The notes: a model not told the origin generated them from the letters alone. A stretch of 64,000 bases of DNA from Siphonodentalium dalli (GCA_032622095.1 CP136069.1:158587043-158651042), one strand, 5' to 3'; positions 1-13,600 are shown, counted from the stretch's first letter. Translations and numbers: made by a program.

Positions 1-149
1 CAGATTTAGAATAACAGAAGGTTGTGTAAATTCCCATTAATTTGGTAGTGATAATAATAATAATTGCGGAAGGGTAAAACATGAAGCGGCTAAAATGGAC
101 CGTGTAAATTATTTAATACTATGGAATACTATTAGGACCACTTCCTAAT

Positions 150-262
150 GGCGCTTTCGGCGCGCGCATAAAGAGACAAAAAGTGCGCCATTACTAACGC
201 GCCGAAAGCGACAAACTGTGCGCCGTTACGGCGCACTTTTTGTCGTTTTCGGCGCTTTCGGT
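150..262. repeat. GC-rich subterminal repeat, left end
   Basis: Several alternating-orientation copies of a core resembling GTGCGCCATTA and GCGCCGAAAGCGACAAA stand just inside the left TIR. The same core recurs at the right end (3372-3600). Clustered subterminal motifs of this kind often serve as transposase binding sites; that role is inferred here. Confidence 0.6.
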
Positions 263-1050
263 GGGACATCTCCTGCCCAGATATATAGCATTACATTACC
301 ATGGTCATAAAAAGAGAATTATGAGTTATTGGTGGACTGCTTCCCGCATATGGTGGGCCTATATAGACTCGAAATTTGAATAAAAAACATATTTCCAATT
401 GCATATCAGCATCTGTGGCCCATGAATGTGTATCCGCCCCGGAGGTCTAGTAAATGCCCGTAAAGGGACATCTCCTGCAGAGATATATACAATTTAGATG
501 GTCATAGAAAGGAATTAGGGGTCCCTGGGGGGGGGCTTGCTTCCTCCTATGGTGTACTTATTGACTTAAAATTGGGTTAAACCCCCTATTTTCATATCAT
601 CAGCATCAATGAATGTCACTCCACCTTGGAGCTCTACTGTATTTGATTAAAGGGGCATCTCCTGCACAGATACATACAATATCATTGGTCATACAAATGG
701 AATTAGGCGTCCCTGGGGCTTGTACTAATTGACTTAAATTGGGTAAAAAAACGCATATTTTCATATAATCAGCATTCTTGCCCCACGAATGAGTGTCTCT
801 ACCACGAGCTCTAGTATATTTAAGTAAAGTGATATCTCCTGCACAGATATGTACCATAAAATTGTATTTAGGGGTTAATGGGGGCTTGCTTCCCTCATAT
901 AGTTGGCCTATATCGACTCGAAAATTGAAGAAACCCCTCTTTCCATATATATGCATATTATCAACATCCCGGTCCCAAGAATTGATGTCTCAATCCCGGA
1001 GCGTTACTATTTTTGTTATTAAAGTGACATAAGGTTCACATACCTATACC
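263..1050 (+). repeat. Degenerate tandem repeat, period about 180-200 bp
   Basis: Units begin with variants of GGGACATCTCCTGCACAGAT near 263, 465, 653, 830 and 1023. Each continues through a conserved GGAATTAGGGGTCCCTGGGG segment and a CATATCATCAGCAT segment. One inverted unit lies at about 3090-3290. Short open frames across it are not conserved from unit to unit, so no gene is called. Confidence 0.7.
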
Positions 1051-1229
1051 ATTTCTAATGTCCAAAAAAGGGAATAACGGTCGCCCTCATGAGGTGTATA
1101 AGCATAATTAAATATATAAATATTCAAATATGTTAATATTGGACTTATTTGATTCTGAACTAAGCCCTCAGTGGACTTAAACACGTTATTCTATTGGATG
1201 GCTCCGTCCACAATGAAAGCCAGTATAAA

Positions 1230-3060
1230 GACCGTTCATAATTATGGTAGGCCGTGAGTTGGTTTATTCGTGTTATTTTCCAGTCTGTTTTCTTAAAAAT
1301 AAGCACAATACGTGCTTATTTCATAAATAAATATTTCTGAATTGCGGTTATTTTCTCGAGAAAAGGCTTGATTTTACAGCCTATTCTTGTGAAAAGAAGT
1401 ACATTACGTGATTTTTTTAATGTTGCGATATATGCCCATATATAGAGTATTTGAGAAAAAGACGTTCATATGGATGTAAAAGGCAGCGTTCAATATAAGC
1501 TGATATAAGCCCATATTGGCACTATTTGTTCTACTTTTTCATCAATACGAGAACCTATGTGAATATATACGTCCAATTTGAACCCATTGGCACGATGATA
1601 TGTTAGGAATTTTAGATGGACTGGTGGCACAATAAGAATCCACAATCAGTATGTAGACCCGTGCCTGATGTGGTTATATATGTCAAAAGAGGCGATTCAG
1701 CAGCAAAAAAATACATATTATTCAGCCATACATGACCTTTGAACACGCAGCTGCGTGGGTGTACATGACCTTCTTTGTGATGTTTAGATGGACTATGATT
1801 GTATTGGGTATGCATACATAGGCGATTTAGTCACGAAAAATTATATAAGCCCAATGTGTGAACAGCTGAAAGGGCATAAATGAATCGTTTGTAGATGGAA
1901 CAGTGGCATAACAAGAATCCACAAGGATAACCCGTTGTTGCTGTGGTAATTCAGCCTTTTCTCCCATAAAACGCACATTATCAGCTTAGAATAGAACATA
2001 TTTTAGGCATATAATCTGCTTAGAGTCGTCTCATTTTGAGTCGAAAATGTGATGAAAATTGGAGCATTTTAGTCATATTATCGACTCACAATGAGGTAGT
2101 TCTATGTAGATTATGTGCGGACAATAACAAAAGTAAGCCAACTCACTACTTTTCTTTCGTGTGTTTGCTCTTTAACATGTGTTTCCACTATGGCCGGCGC
2201 CATAAAACGAAATAACTGGTATGAGTTCATTACCTGCTTATTGTAGAATCAAATAGTCACATTATGTAGCAATTTCACATTAAAGATCGATTATATGTGC
2301 GTATTTTCGCGAGGATATGTTGGGTTATTTGTCTACATAGGCGATTTAGCAACTGACTTATGATAAATGTTTGAACAGCTGTATGTGCATACTGATATGA
2401 CCTAGTTTGGGATTTTCGATGAAATAGTGGTGGCACAAGACAATTCCACAGGAGAGCTTCGTGGCTGCTTCGTTCCGCGTAAAAGTGCGCTTATGCAACG
2501 AAAAATTGCAGTTTTCCCCAGTATTTTGACCCAACGAACGACTTGCGACCAATGTTTTAAACAGCTGGACGGGCACACATAATATTGTTTGTAATTTTTA
2601 ACATATTTTCGCACAAATGGGTTCACATTGGACCGAATTAATCTCATAGGTTTATTTTGAACTTATTTGATTCTCAAATTATACCGTTGAATGGCACGGG
2701 CCACAGTGAACACGTAATAAAACGAACGTACACCTAGTAAGTTGTGAGTTGGCTTATCGTGTTATTTTCCAACGTGTTCTCGTGAAAACAAGCACACTAC
2801 GGACTTATTTCATATTGAAATAGTCCAATATACGGCTGTTTTAACAATCAGGGTAATTATGCCCATATATAGCGTATTTCAGCTTTCAAATAATGCAAAT
2901 ATGAGCTTATTTTCCTGCTATTATAAAATAAGTCCGTATTGTGCTCATTTTTTGCAAAAGTAGCCTGCTCTCGTGAAAAGATGCACAATATGGGCTTATT
3001 TTTAATGTTGCACTTAGGCCCATATATAGCGTATATATTTGTGAAAAATAAGCTCTATAT
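1230..3060. repeat. Interior repeats of the 122-3618 element
   Basis: Recurring blocks include GTGAGTTGG...GTGTTATTTTCCA (about 1255 and 2748), GCCCATATATAG-GTATTT (1435, 2870, 3010) and a CATAGGCGATTTAG...GAACAGCTG segment (1820 and 2338). They form a decayed tandem array with a unit of a few hundred bases. A related stretch lies outside the element at about 10600-10790. No gene is seen. Confidence 0.5.
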
Positions 3061-3371
3061 CCTGTCTATATACTGGCATAAAATGTTAACCATATGAGGG
3101 AAGCAAGCCCCCCAGGGACCCCTAATTCCCCTTTTATGACCGAGGATATGTATATATCTGTGCAGGAGATGTCCCGTTAATCAAATATACTAGAGATCCG
3201 GGATGGAGACTCACATTCATGGGGCATGGATGCTGATGACGTGAAAATATGTGTTTTTGTGCCAATTTCAAGTAAATAACTACTGGCACATCAATTATGA
3301 GTGAAGCGAGCCCTTGGCGATACCCAATTTTTGTGACACAAGCGCCAATACATGTGCCATTAGTCGCACAT

Positions 3372-3600
3372 TTCATCGCTTATGTCGCTTTCGGTACCCG
3401 CCGAAACATGCGCTAATGTCGCACTTTTTGTCGCTTTCGGCGCGCAAAGTGACAAAAAGTGCGTCATTACGGCTCCCATTTCGTCGCTTGTGGCGCTTTT
3501 GGCTTGCCGAAACGTGCGCTAATATCGCACTTTTTGTCGCTTTCGGCGCTTTCGGCGCGTTACTAATGGCGAAAGCACCGAAAGCGCCATTAGGAAGTGG
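3372..3600. repeat. GC-rich subterminal repeat, right end
   Basis: At least four copies of a core like CGCACTTTTTGTCGCTTTCG, in direct and inverted orientation, end in the right TIR. They mirror the 150-262 cluster. Confidence 0.6.
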
Positions 3601-3620
3601 CCCTATAATAGTATTCCATA

Positions 3621-6390
3621 ATTTATATAGGTACTGGTAAAAGGAATCTGACGACTGGATAATATCAGTTTGATGACTGATATCACACAGTTAAATTGTT
3701 TGACGTCACTACTATTTTACGAGGGGCGCAGGTTAAACATTTCGATCTTAGAGTCATCTCCATAATATGTGAAATGTCCGAGTCAGCCTTGGGGAGGGTC
3801 GCCATAATTATGAAACATGTTAAAAAACTTATATGTAGTAATTCCCATGATATATGGAATATAACGGTGTGGTTTAAAGATACACATGTTAATAACATGG
3901 CACGTAGCGCCTCGAAGAAATAACTTTGATAAAAGTTTGCTGGCACAGAGAAAGAAGACGCGACAGAGAACAAGAATAGCGGCTCCCACATTCAATGATT
4001 TGTGTTGATCTGGCAGAGAATTTTTTTATTTTCTTCAAGAAGATACAGATTGGAACCATTCTGAGGGATTTCCCATGTGAGCATCTAGGCAACGACGAAT
4101 TAGCATATGAAACTATAAATAGCTTTTAGTTGATTGATGGTCATTGGTTACCATGGTATTCTTAAAATGAAGAGTAAGTCGTGTTCGACTGCCCGAGAAG
4201 ATGGTGAGTTTCCACATTATTGGTCACATCGACAAACATTAGATTATTATCAATCAGCATTTCGACATAGCAAAGACATTTCGGCGAAATTTGATTAGTT
4301 AATTTGTTGATCTCAGATGGAAAATGAAGTTATACCAGTCACTCAAAAATAGGACTGTCCACTTGCCAGACTAAATGGATAAACTATGTAAGTAAAGTTG
4401 ATGTGCATGAGACTGATAAGTTAGTACTCAGGCGCTGTGCCAACTGGATGAATGTAGAATTCTACTAACGTCTCAGCGAACTCGACCACATCACTCCATA
4501 GAAAACATCGCCAGAAAAACGCGCAATTGTAAATATTTAAATCTCGATTCGGGACGCAACAAACGACGATAAACCAACTTTGAACGCAATTGATTTCGCC
4601 ATCGAGAGTCATTGAATTCAATTGATATATAAGAATGACGGTGTGTGTTGTAAATTTGGATTTATATTCGTAAAAATAACTACTTTGAGCAAGATTTTTC
4701 GACATTTCTATTTGATCACCCAATCGGAGTGTTTAACATCACTTTAACATTCATTAATACGTCTAATGATATACGTTATTGCAACAAGTAACGCACTTTT
4801 GTTTCAGATTTACCGTGAGTTCATGTATCCATCCGAGTGTGCCAAATGGGTCAGTTACTATACATTAGGCTTCTGCGAATCACGATCTTTTCGTGGATTC
4901 GAATCGAATCGAATCGGTGGAAAACTCCAATTCTATAATGGAACCACCGTAGTCGAAAGTTCAGCAATATTAATTAGTTTGCTTTCATCGCCGGTGATAA
5001 CAGAAACGTACATGCCGAGCAATTTGTCAATTAATCGTGGTCCTACACTGTCATATATTGGCTGAGTGTTCCTCATTATACCAGATTATACTGGAAATTT
5101 AATGAACAAATGTAATCATACTAGAAAACGGTACATGAGTACTATGAATACTATATAGGAAACTATTTTCTGGAATTAGCGTTGAGACTGGGATGTTTAT
5201 CAAGATGTTCGATGCTGCGGTGGAGGGGAGTAATCCCATGTGTACCACGGACGCTCCGGTATAAAGGGGTGTAATTCAATTTCCAGATTGAGGGGAATTA
5301 ATTCACTTGGAATAAACATTGTAATTGCGACTATGACTGTCAGTAACATTTAAATGTGTCATCTGCATTGTTTCTGGATGTTTGTTGAGGAAATTATTAC
5401 GAACCGCAACCAATACTTCTATTGAAAAAGTAACAAAATAACGATACATCTGACGGACGAAAATCCGCTGGCCATTGTGACACACAACTGTGGAAAAGAT
5501 ACATCGAATGCACTGGGTGCCATTGGTTTAAACAATAATTTGTTGTACCCACACTGAAGATTTAGAATAATTTGAAAATGGTTATAAGGGTGAAGAGGAT
5601 CTAACAACGAGCGAGTCGTCGCTTATGTTGAGTTATTTCCTCAGAAAAGGGTAATATACCAAGTATGAGGACCGGATGTGGATATAATGATAAGGCTGAA
5701 GTATAATAAGCATATAAACTGATGAATCTGCTGCGGTCAGAGAACAGAGAGACAAAGATTGAAAGATATAGAGTGCATGTGTGTGAGTTACAACTGCTGC
5801 GTGATTTTTTTCAATGAATATGTGATGTGACCAATCCTCTATCGAATTATCTATTAACATCGAGGACAGTCTACTTCAGCTCATTGACGCTATTCGAAAT
5901 GTATATGGCTATGCCAATGAACACATGTCCATTGAAAAAATGGTGTCCTATACATTTCAAATATCCTATTACCGCCTTGAAGTATTAACTCTTCATGTAT
6001 CTCGGGTGAACCACCTTAATGCAATGCTCAACAATATCACCAAGGGAATTGTAAACAAGGAATATGGTATTGACAAACTGTGCACGACTTATAAAAAATG
6101 TTTCTACATATTCTCACATAACACCAGCTATGATTGTCATTCACATAACGTTTTCAAAAGTGTTGTAATGTTGTACTACTCTCAGACAAACACCTCGTGG
6201 TAATATACATGATGTGTTCCTAAAATAGCATGTGTTCCAACTAAACAGTCGAGTTACCCGTCCTACTGTGCGTGGACTGAAACTTAGATGGATCAACATG
6301 ACGCATGTCAATTACGGTCACCAGTACTTATACAGAGAACTTATATTATAATTACATGAAACAGTTTACCTTATGGTATTCGAGAACTGA
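3621..6390. other. Intergenic stretch, no gene recognised
   Basis: Short open frames only, none with a recognisable domain. About 4430-4690 is an inverted, diverged copy of about 58735-58990; shared blocks include CGGGACGCAAC and CGTCATTCTTATATAT. It is therefore a dispersed repeat. A short GAATC-type direct repeat lies near 4895-4915. Confidence 0.5.
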
Positions 6391-6392
6391 GT

Positions 6393-6520
6393 GATTGATT
6401 GATTGATTGTTTATTTGGCGATATAATGCAGACATATAATTATGATTACAACAATTACAACAAAAGGAGAGTAAAACAGTATATCACCAGGGGGGTGTCA
6501 TAATATCGAGGACTGTCTTC
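6393..6520 (-). repeat. Possible LINE 3' tail with GATT repeats
   Basis: Read on the minus strand, the segment ends in AATAAACAATCAATCAATCA. That matches the simple-repeat 3' end common in CR1/L2-like non-LTR retrotransposons. The same kind of tail occurs at 19331-19538, where its insertion is demonstrable. No reverse transcriptase is readable here. Confidence 0.4.
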
Positions 6521-8194
6521 CTGACAACCCGTGGCGCAGATGTGGTGACCAAGGCATGGTTATATAATCAAGGAATATACAAAACAGGTGAGTGATTTAA
6601 AGTGGTGCCTCTGGTTCACATCTAAGCTATTTTATTGAATGAGTAATTGGTTGTTACAGAAGAGATGATGCTGATATATAAAGGTGAATCAATTATCTTA
6701 ATCACAAACTATGGGTCTTAAATTATCGTTCATGGAGACCCTATAAAAGCCCAGCTGGGCTGCCCAGCTGGGCGGTATTAAGAGTAAACTGTCTGCAATA
6801 TTCGATCAGAAAGCTTTCTGATGGCAAGCTTTCGGGATATTCGCAAAGAAATATATATATTAGTTGTCCAAAAGTAATAACCAATCAGTATTGCCTCCAA
6901 AATATCCTTTAATGTCAATTAATTTAAATGGTTAGCATACTTTTCCTATACTTGTGAGCTCTAGATATTGTGAGCCAGAACTTGGAATGTGGAATTGTTC
7001 CTCTGAATAATGTGTAATTAGACTGCGGTGATATTTTACTGGAAACCCTCCATGACACTGCTATGGAACGGCCAACTGTTACTCGCCAATTCACGATTTA
7101 TGAAATTTAATAAAATTTTATGTCACAAATAATCGTCCCAATTTGTGGACTCGTATCACCAAACGGTGTTGATTTAGGTAACAAATATTCCGTATTAATA
7201 TTATAAATATGTTTCATAGTATCGATTCCTGGACTCCTGTAGCATCAGCCCCATAATGAACACCAAAGTAAACACAGTGGTGCAAGATCTGTGTAGCATA
7301 CAGCATAGCAAGAGGTGTAGATACCCATAAGATGGCTGACAAAGGTAGTTCGGATTGGTATGTGTTCTGTAAATCATGTTTTTAAGATATTCAGATCGCG
7401 AGGAATGTCGTCATTGCGAAACCTAATTGGAATTATGCCGGTTGTTACGGGGAAACCATATTATTTGGTGATTTCATAGATATTATTGTCAAAAGCAGGT
7501 TTGAAACCAACGTGTCTGACGATTGGCAACGAGGCTAGGAAACTGTGCGTGTTTGCTTTATTTTTGGCATTATCGGTACTGCCTTTATAAAACTTTGTCA
7601 GGATATTGTTATTATGATTATACATGGTATGGCATTTGGTTCCTTGTGTGACGTTTTTGTAAAATTGATTTAATCGACAATAATAACAACAACTGTTTTT
7701 CCGGTGTAGAATATTTCAATAACGGTGTAAATTGTTGCTTGGATACCAAAATAACAAGAATGTATAACGGTGTGGACGTAAAAAACAATCGCGGTGTAGA
7801 TTGGATATTGTAAAGCAACTCAATATTCGCCAGACAGTCATGCGAATTAGTTAGAATTCAATATACTACCCAAACAAATTATGAATCTTATTTGTCTATA
7901 ATTTGCACAATATTCCTCTCACGAATAACATGAGGACATTGTTCATTATATTTGCGATTTAGAAAATAAGACAGGACTGGTATATTCACGTTTTACGAAT
8001 TAGTCAAGCAGGCCAAGAGATGTTACAAATTATATATGAATGATATTTAAATTAGCACAGTATCTTTTATCAACTGAATATCAAAATAAAAAAAGTTAAG
8101 TTGTTATAATTTCGTCCCACAATAAGTATAGCTACATGCTTTTTTGTAATTAATATTTGTTATTGAGCTCCTTGCTCAAATTAACATACAAATG
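6521..8194. other. Intergenic stretch, no gene recognised
   Basis: AT-rich sequence without a convincing frame. A short perfect palindrome (CCCAGCTGGGCTGCCCAGCTGGG) lies at about 6751-6773, followed at about 6808-6831 by a small AAAGCTTTCTGATGGCAAGCTTTC repeat. Confidence 0.4.
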
Positions 8195-8390
8195 GTTTTT
8201 TTTTTTTTTTTTTTTTTTTTGGTAATTAACTCTTTTAAATCAAATTTTCGAAAAACTAATGCCGTTATAACCTCTGCCTGACACCCCGAGTGACCACACC
8301 AAATTTGGTTGAAATCCGACTAGCAGTCTGGGAGAAAATTCCGAACAGATAGACGGACAGACAGATCCTGCTTTTGATATATATATGGAT
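8195..8390 (+). repeat. Dispersed repeat tail with poly(T) start
   Basis: A run of more than 20 T is followed by AAATTTGGTTGAAATCCGAC, then a GACGGACAGACAGAT stretch and a TATATATATGGA end. The order (AAATTT...GAAATCCG, GACAGACA, TATATA) is shared with the repeats at 37741-38165 and 46750-48900. Confidence 0.5.
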
Positions 8391-10852
8391 ATTGTAAAAA
8401 CTTTCGATAAATTCTCATATATGCTACATGTATTAGGATTGGAATAAAAATATGTTTACACTATAATTAAGGACTTTTAGATCGCTGATGAAATGAAACA
8501 AGTGTATCTACCACGATTCAGTCATAAGTGGAGATTTTTCGTTGTGGGTACATGGACTTCGCATGTTCATCGTGGGTTAAAAAAATAATATCAAGTACTA
8601 TTTGATTTAGCTGCAAAATCGTGGCGTGCCATAAGTTTTATTATTTCCACCTGCGGCGGAATCACAATAGTATGCAAACATCATACATGGAAATTTCGTG
8701 GGGTAGTCAATAATATGACAATAGATAGACTGTATACCTTGTCGTATTAACATTTAGCGCAAGATAATTTTCTCTAAATTTTAAATTCCCGTACCCATGG
8801 GCAAAAAATATTACTGCGCGAAGTTAAATACGCACTATTAAGGTAGGTATACTACAAGGTATACATACTGCATGTCTGTGACTATAAGCCGTTTTGCTTT
8901 CTCGAATAACCATGGAAATACCGCCATGATATAGGTCAAATGTCATTTTTGACATTTTTAAAACTATACTTTATAGGCCTATATACTCTGTTATTTTCTA
9001 AAAAACGACACATGTGTCTTGTTTTTGTTAAAGTAAGACAACAGTTAAAATAACACACAAAGTATAGTTTGTAGAGTAATGTAAAAGATTAGGCCTACAA
9101 GAATACAAGAAACTCTGTGCGAAAATCTACTTACCAATTGTCTTGTTCTGTTCACGAAAGTGTTTATTGAAATAGTGACTCTCGGATACCAATACTCGGC
9201 GGACATATACACGGTGCCAGTTCGCGTCCTATACTCTTCAAGAGGCTGGTTGTCATGATACATACACTTCACGCATCGACAAATAGCCAACCTTCTCGTT
9301 TGTTATTGTTAATGAATTATAGTTAGATATTACCAATGGTTATGTATTGATAAACCTACAATATGAAGCGAGCTGTGCTTTAGCGGCCTGTTCACAATAG
9401 ACGGTGTCGATCCACACACATGCAAGAACGATGTTCCATTCTATCTGTCGTCATAAAACAACTGATTGTGTGTTTCACGTGGCTCAGTTGGTGAGGTGCA
9501 TGGTGTATTTGAGTAAGGTACGCCGTCCAGTCATGGATAAGCTGGTTCTAAACTCGATGCGCGCGGATTTGTGGCGTGTATCTGGGCAAGTTTGTTTATT
9601 TCTGATTTCCCGCTGAACTCAATAGAACAGAAACTTACTGTTGGGCATTTTTTTTTATTCGATCGATATAATGAACTGAGTGCCCCGACATAATTTAAAA
9701 TACCCCCACTCAGACTTAGACCTTAGGCATCGAGTTTAAACTTTGGCTTTAGCTGTCAAACGACGGGTTTCCTTAAAGCCACATGGCGGTTTACGCTCTG
9801 AAATACGCCTAATAATATTCGCGTAAGATATACAAGTTTAAACACGGTGGTGGTTCGGTCCGAAACAACAAGATCCATGTTCACGCGGCATGGTAGAGAA
9901 AAGAGAGTTCCGTGTTAAGTCAATTAATAACATAGTAGAAATAAAGAGCATGTGATTCACTTCTGTGAAAAAGATTTAGAACAGCTGGAAAACGGATGTG
10001 ACCATGTATACAGTATTTTTCAGATCATATGAAGCCGGTATATTAATATTTCGAATGTGTCACTTTGACCTTACCCCTCGAGTTTAAACTCTGGTTTTAG
10101 TTGTCAAATGGCGGTATGCCAGTAACCACCAGAGCGTATACCGGCCATACTAATTAGAGAAACTGTTGACGATTTTTTAAAGCTACTCTTCAAAATTGCA
10201 GGAAATTAGAACGCTTGTGTTTGACTTGCCATGCGTGTTGTCAAGACAATATGTCTTTAGACTTTTGCGTTGATAAAATAATCGGAGAACCAAATCACGC
10301 CGTTTCGCAATATAGTTCATTGGTTCTAATGGGACTTTCCAAACTTAAAGTACATTACACAATTTTTTTTCGTTATTGTTTGTGCTTAGTAATGGCAACA
10401 CGTTGCTCTGTTCGCTTAGTAGATATCTTAATATCACGCAAGTTCACCAAATTTGGGTAAATGTCGCCTGTAGCAGCGGTGATACCGAGTCATCAAGTAC
10501 ATAAACCCTGCGTGGAGTTTGGCGGTTTACATCGAGAGGTTTCCTTAAACCGAAATTATACGGGAGATGATACGCTATATGTGAACCTAAAACGCGGTTT
10601 TTAAAACAGTCCAATATGGGACTATGCCCATATCGGCATTATTTAATCTACCTGTTGTCGCTGACAGGACTTACCAGATGAACGCTCTTTAGCGTGTGTT
10701 TTCACTGCGGTGCATGCCATGCAACGGAATAACGGGTATAAGTGCACTTTGGCCTTGTTTCAGAATCAAATCAGACACAACGAGTTTCATAGAGTATGCT
10801 GTATATAATTTTAAGGGCCAGACGCACGTTTTGCATACAATCCATACATCCC
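8391..10852. other. Intergenic stretch with diverged dispersed repeats
   Basis: No recognisable gene. A block with GAGTTTAAACT-TGG-TTTAG-TGTCAAA is present near 9728-9765 and 10078-10115. A variant of its flank (GGCGGTTTACG-CT-AAATACGCCTAATAAT) recurs near 39790. About 10600-10790 matches the interior of the 122-3618 element. Confidence 0.4.
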
Positions 10853-10856
10853 GGCA

Positions 10857-11108
10857 AAGCCTTGAAATAGTGTGCCTGTCATTTGCAGAATGAGGTCCCC
10901 AGAGGGTGAATTTAGTGATGCTACCCCGCATAGCTGGCTAGCATCACCAAATTGACCCTCTGGGGACCTCATTCTGCTTACACCTCAGCAGAATGAGGTT
11001 CCCAGAGGGTGAATTTGGTGATGCTAGCCCGCTATGCGGGGTAGCATCACTAAATTCACCCTCTGGGAACCTCATTCTGCAAATGACAGACACACTATTT
11101 CAAGGCTT
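10857..11108. repeat. Nested double-hairpin inverted repeat (MITE-like)
   Basis: The outer arms, about 123 bp each, run from AAGCCTTGAAATAGTGTG to its complement ending at 11108. Each arm is itself a hairpin of GAATGAGGT-CCCAGAGGGTG and its complement around a GCTACCCCGCATAGC core. The result is four alternating copies of one roughly 40-bp module. It is a foldback element of unknown family. Confidence 0.75.
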
Positions 11109-11386
11109 GATCCAGGCAAAAACCAGCAAGAGATTTCAATAAAGAATTACTTCAGATATATTGGCGAAAAATCTTGAATTTCAAATATCCTCATCTTCAT
11201 TGTCTATAGAATATTGACAATAATTAACAGAATACAAAACAATGGATTTTAATACATTTGAGACGTTGGAAATATTATTTTAATTTTTGTCCCTGTTGGT
11301 ACCAAGAACTGCTGAGAAAATTAATAAGTTCACACAAGTGACACAACAATCCAATAACCATATATATACAGATTATTTTGTTCGCT

Positions 11387-11390
<4 letters not shown>

Positions 11391-11425
<35 letters not shown>
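11391..11425. repeat. (GA)n microsatellite
   Basis: An uninterrupted GA dinucleotide run of about 35 bases. Confidence 0.95.
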
Positions 11426-11428
<3 letters not shown>

Positions 11429-12149
11429 TTGCTGTGTCATGTTATAACATCATACCCCATATATGACAATGAACGGTAAATATTTCAGCCCAATGAAAAT
11501 ACATGTTGGCATACAGACTAGTACGCTCAAGCATGGAGCAATCAACAGGAAATATGTCATATTTTAGAGATACCTGGTCAGCTGGGGATTTGTCTATGAA
11601 CCTAGCACCTAAAGCATATCTCAGTCCACACAGGTGTGTCAATTAATAGCAGGCATGATACAACACTTCTCAAATATAGAAATCCAGTTTTGGGTGCTTG
11701 ACTTTAGAACTGAAAATATTTGTGAAATTTCTTGAATCAAGAAAAATTAAGTCTCCTGTCATCGTCTTCAGATATGGTATTATTGGTATATGAATTGCAT
11801 TTTGAAAATGTTCTATCTAAATGTTCTATCAATAGTTTTTGGGACCCGATAGTAGCGAAAAAAATTATATTTTTCACGCCATAAAAGTATAAGAAATGAG
11901 GTTATGATTTAATGACGGTTCTTAAATGTTTTGTCACAATCATCGCTTGTACCACATTTCATAAACAAAATGCAGACAATGGCAATGATAAAATCCATTT
12001 TGAAATACGAAATTTTGGCAAAACGTTCTGTTGACCATTCCGTTGAGTCCGTTCAAGATTTTCAAACCACTGGTTATAACTACGTGGGTAGCGTGCATAA
12101 GAGCATCACCAGGTGTAAATTGGTGACGACACAGTAAACCCCGTGCCCA

Positions 12150-12560
12150 CCAATCAAGGACGTGACGATGGGGGTGTGTTGTGTCTACCACCTATCCTCT
12201 CCAATTTATCATTGGCCAAAATGTTCAACATTTGGAAAATTCATTCCTGATACAGGCAATGAAAACATTTGCACCAAATACAGGTTGAAAATGTTCTCAT
12301 ATTGTTGTTATCAAACCAGTGTGTTAGTGTCCAATTTGTTATTTTAAAACCGATAATGGCATTTTTTCCTATTATTTCTGTCCAAATATTGGACTGAAAT
12401 GTGTATCAGTTGGAAGTGTTCACTTGGGGAGTCAAGTTGGAAATTCCGAGAATTTGGAAATCTATAAAGAAACCAGTTCGAAATTTCCGACGCAAGGAGG
12501 GGGTAAAAAAGGATTTTGCCGGACTTAGTCTAGATTAAAGGCAGGTGCAGTTAAAAATTC
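12150..12560 (+). repeat. Dispersed repeat, first copy
   Basis: Shares ordered blocks with 13590-13860: a CCACCAATCA segment, a TTGGCCAAA-T-TTCAACA segment, TGGACTGAAATGT-CAGTTGGAA and GGGGGTCAAGTTGAAAATTCC-type ends. No coding signal. Confidence 0.5.
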
Positions 12561-13099
12561 CAAGTTTGACACCCCAACAATTTGAGACTCTCTATATATC
12601 CGCATCCCTGACACCAATATGGTCCAATCCGACCTACATATTTATATACCTTAATGTCACAATCATGGACTCGTAAATCATGCTATCCGCATATCTACCA
12701 GACCAATTACACCATCATCACGCTATTATATCAATCTATACGGGCTTAAAGTGAAGCACTGGACATCAAATTAAATGATTCACCACCACCATTACGGTGC
12801 TGAATTCAAATGTCACACCGTTAAAACTGCTTAGTGAACGGAGTGGCATTTCAATGTTTCCAATCGCCCACTTTCTGATTGCTCGTTCACCAACAAATGT
12901 CCGAGTTCGGTCTCGGTGACAGCCATATTGGGTTTCTGTAACACTCGCAGCACCATTTAAAAGGTCGCGATCGATTTGTATAAATAGGAAATAAAATGAG
13001 GATCGGCATTTCGGTATTCATTTCTTTGTTGAGTGTATCGTTCATACAATAGATTGACTTTGAAGGTGAGTATATAATCCGCGTCACTTAACCTCCCTT

Positions 13100-13600
13100 T
13101 CTTAAAGAGTAATATTTTCAATCCAATCTTTACACGGACATGGTTCATTCCAGCTTCCAATTCTGTATATGTATAAGATATGTTGACAAATACACGAAAT
13201 ATTGATATACCGGCTGTATGTGCTATGAGAAACAGTTTTCATTATCACTGCCATTTTCCAGCTGTTTACAATTTTTCGCACAGAAGTGAAATAACGCTCT
13301 TTATTTCTGCCATATATCAGGAATAGACTCAATCGGAACGCTCTTTTCTGTCCAATGCCGTGCAAATTGTTGTTTTTATTGTTTGGTACCCAAACATCGT
13401 GTTCATAGTTGTATTTGTATGACTGTAATGCGTCGTTTTGTTTTGGAACATATAGTGCTCCAAGAAAAGTATATATCGACTTATCTCGATACCGGAAACA
13501 ATTAAAAAACGAAGGTGTATTTTGGAGCGCATACCGCCAATTGGCTTTAACTACGCGAGTATATACGTGCATATGGCCATTCACCCGGTGTATACATTGA
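13100..13600 (+). repeat. Dispersed repeat related to 63395-63840
   Basis: About 450 bp align collinearly with the window's right end. Anchors are CGGACATGG-TCATTC, TTTTCCAGCTGTT, CGCTCTTTATTTCT-CCA, CATCGTG-TCA and ATTTTGGAGCG. The 197-residue antisense frame across it is not shared with the other copy, so it is not called a gene. Confidence 0.6.

Larger units (their letters stand above)
122..3618. mobile_element. TIR-bounded composite repeat element, non-coding
   Basis: Inverted termini face each other. The left end starts TGGAATACTATTAGGACCAC and continues into CTTCCTAATGGCGCTTTCGG; the right end (about 3578-3618) is its imperfect reverse complement. A TA dinucleotide flanks both ends (120-121 and 3619-3620), as expected for a TA-targeting DNA transposon. 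No reading frame inside resembles a transposase, so it is either non-autonomous or a decayed composite. The interior is built from tandem and inverted repeats, listed separately. Element identity is inferred; the TIRs are seen directly. Confidence 0.55.
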
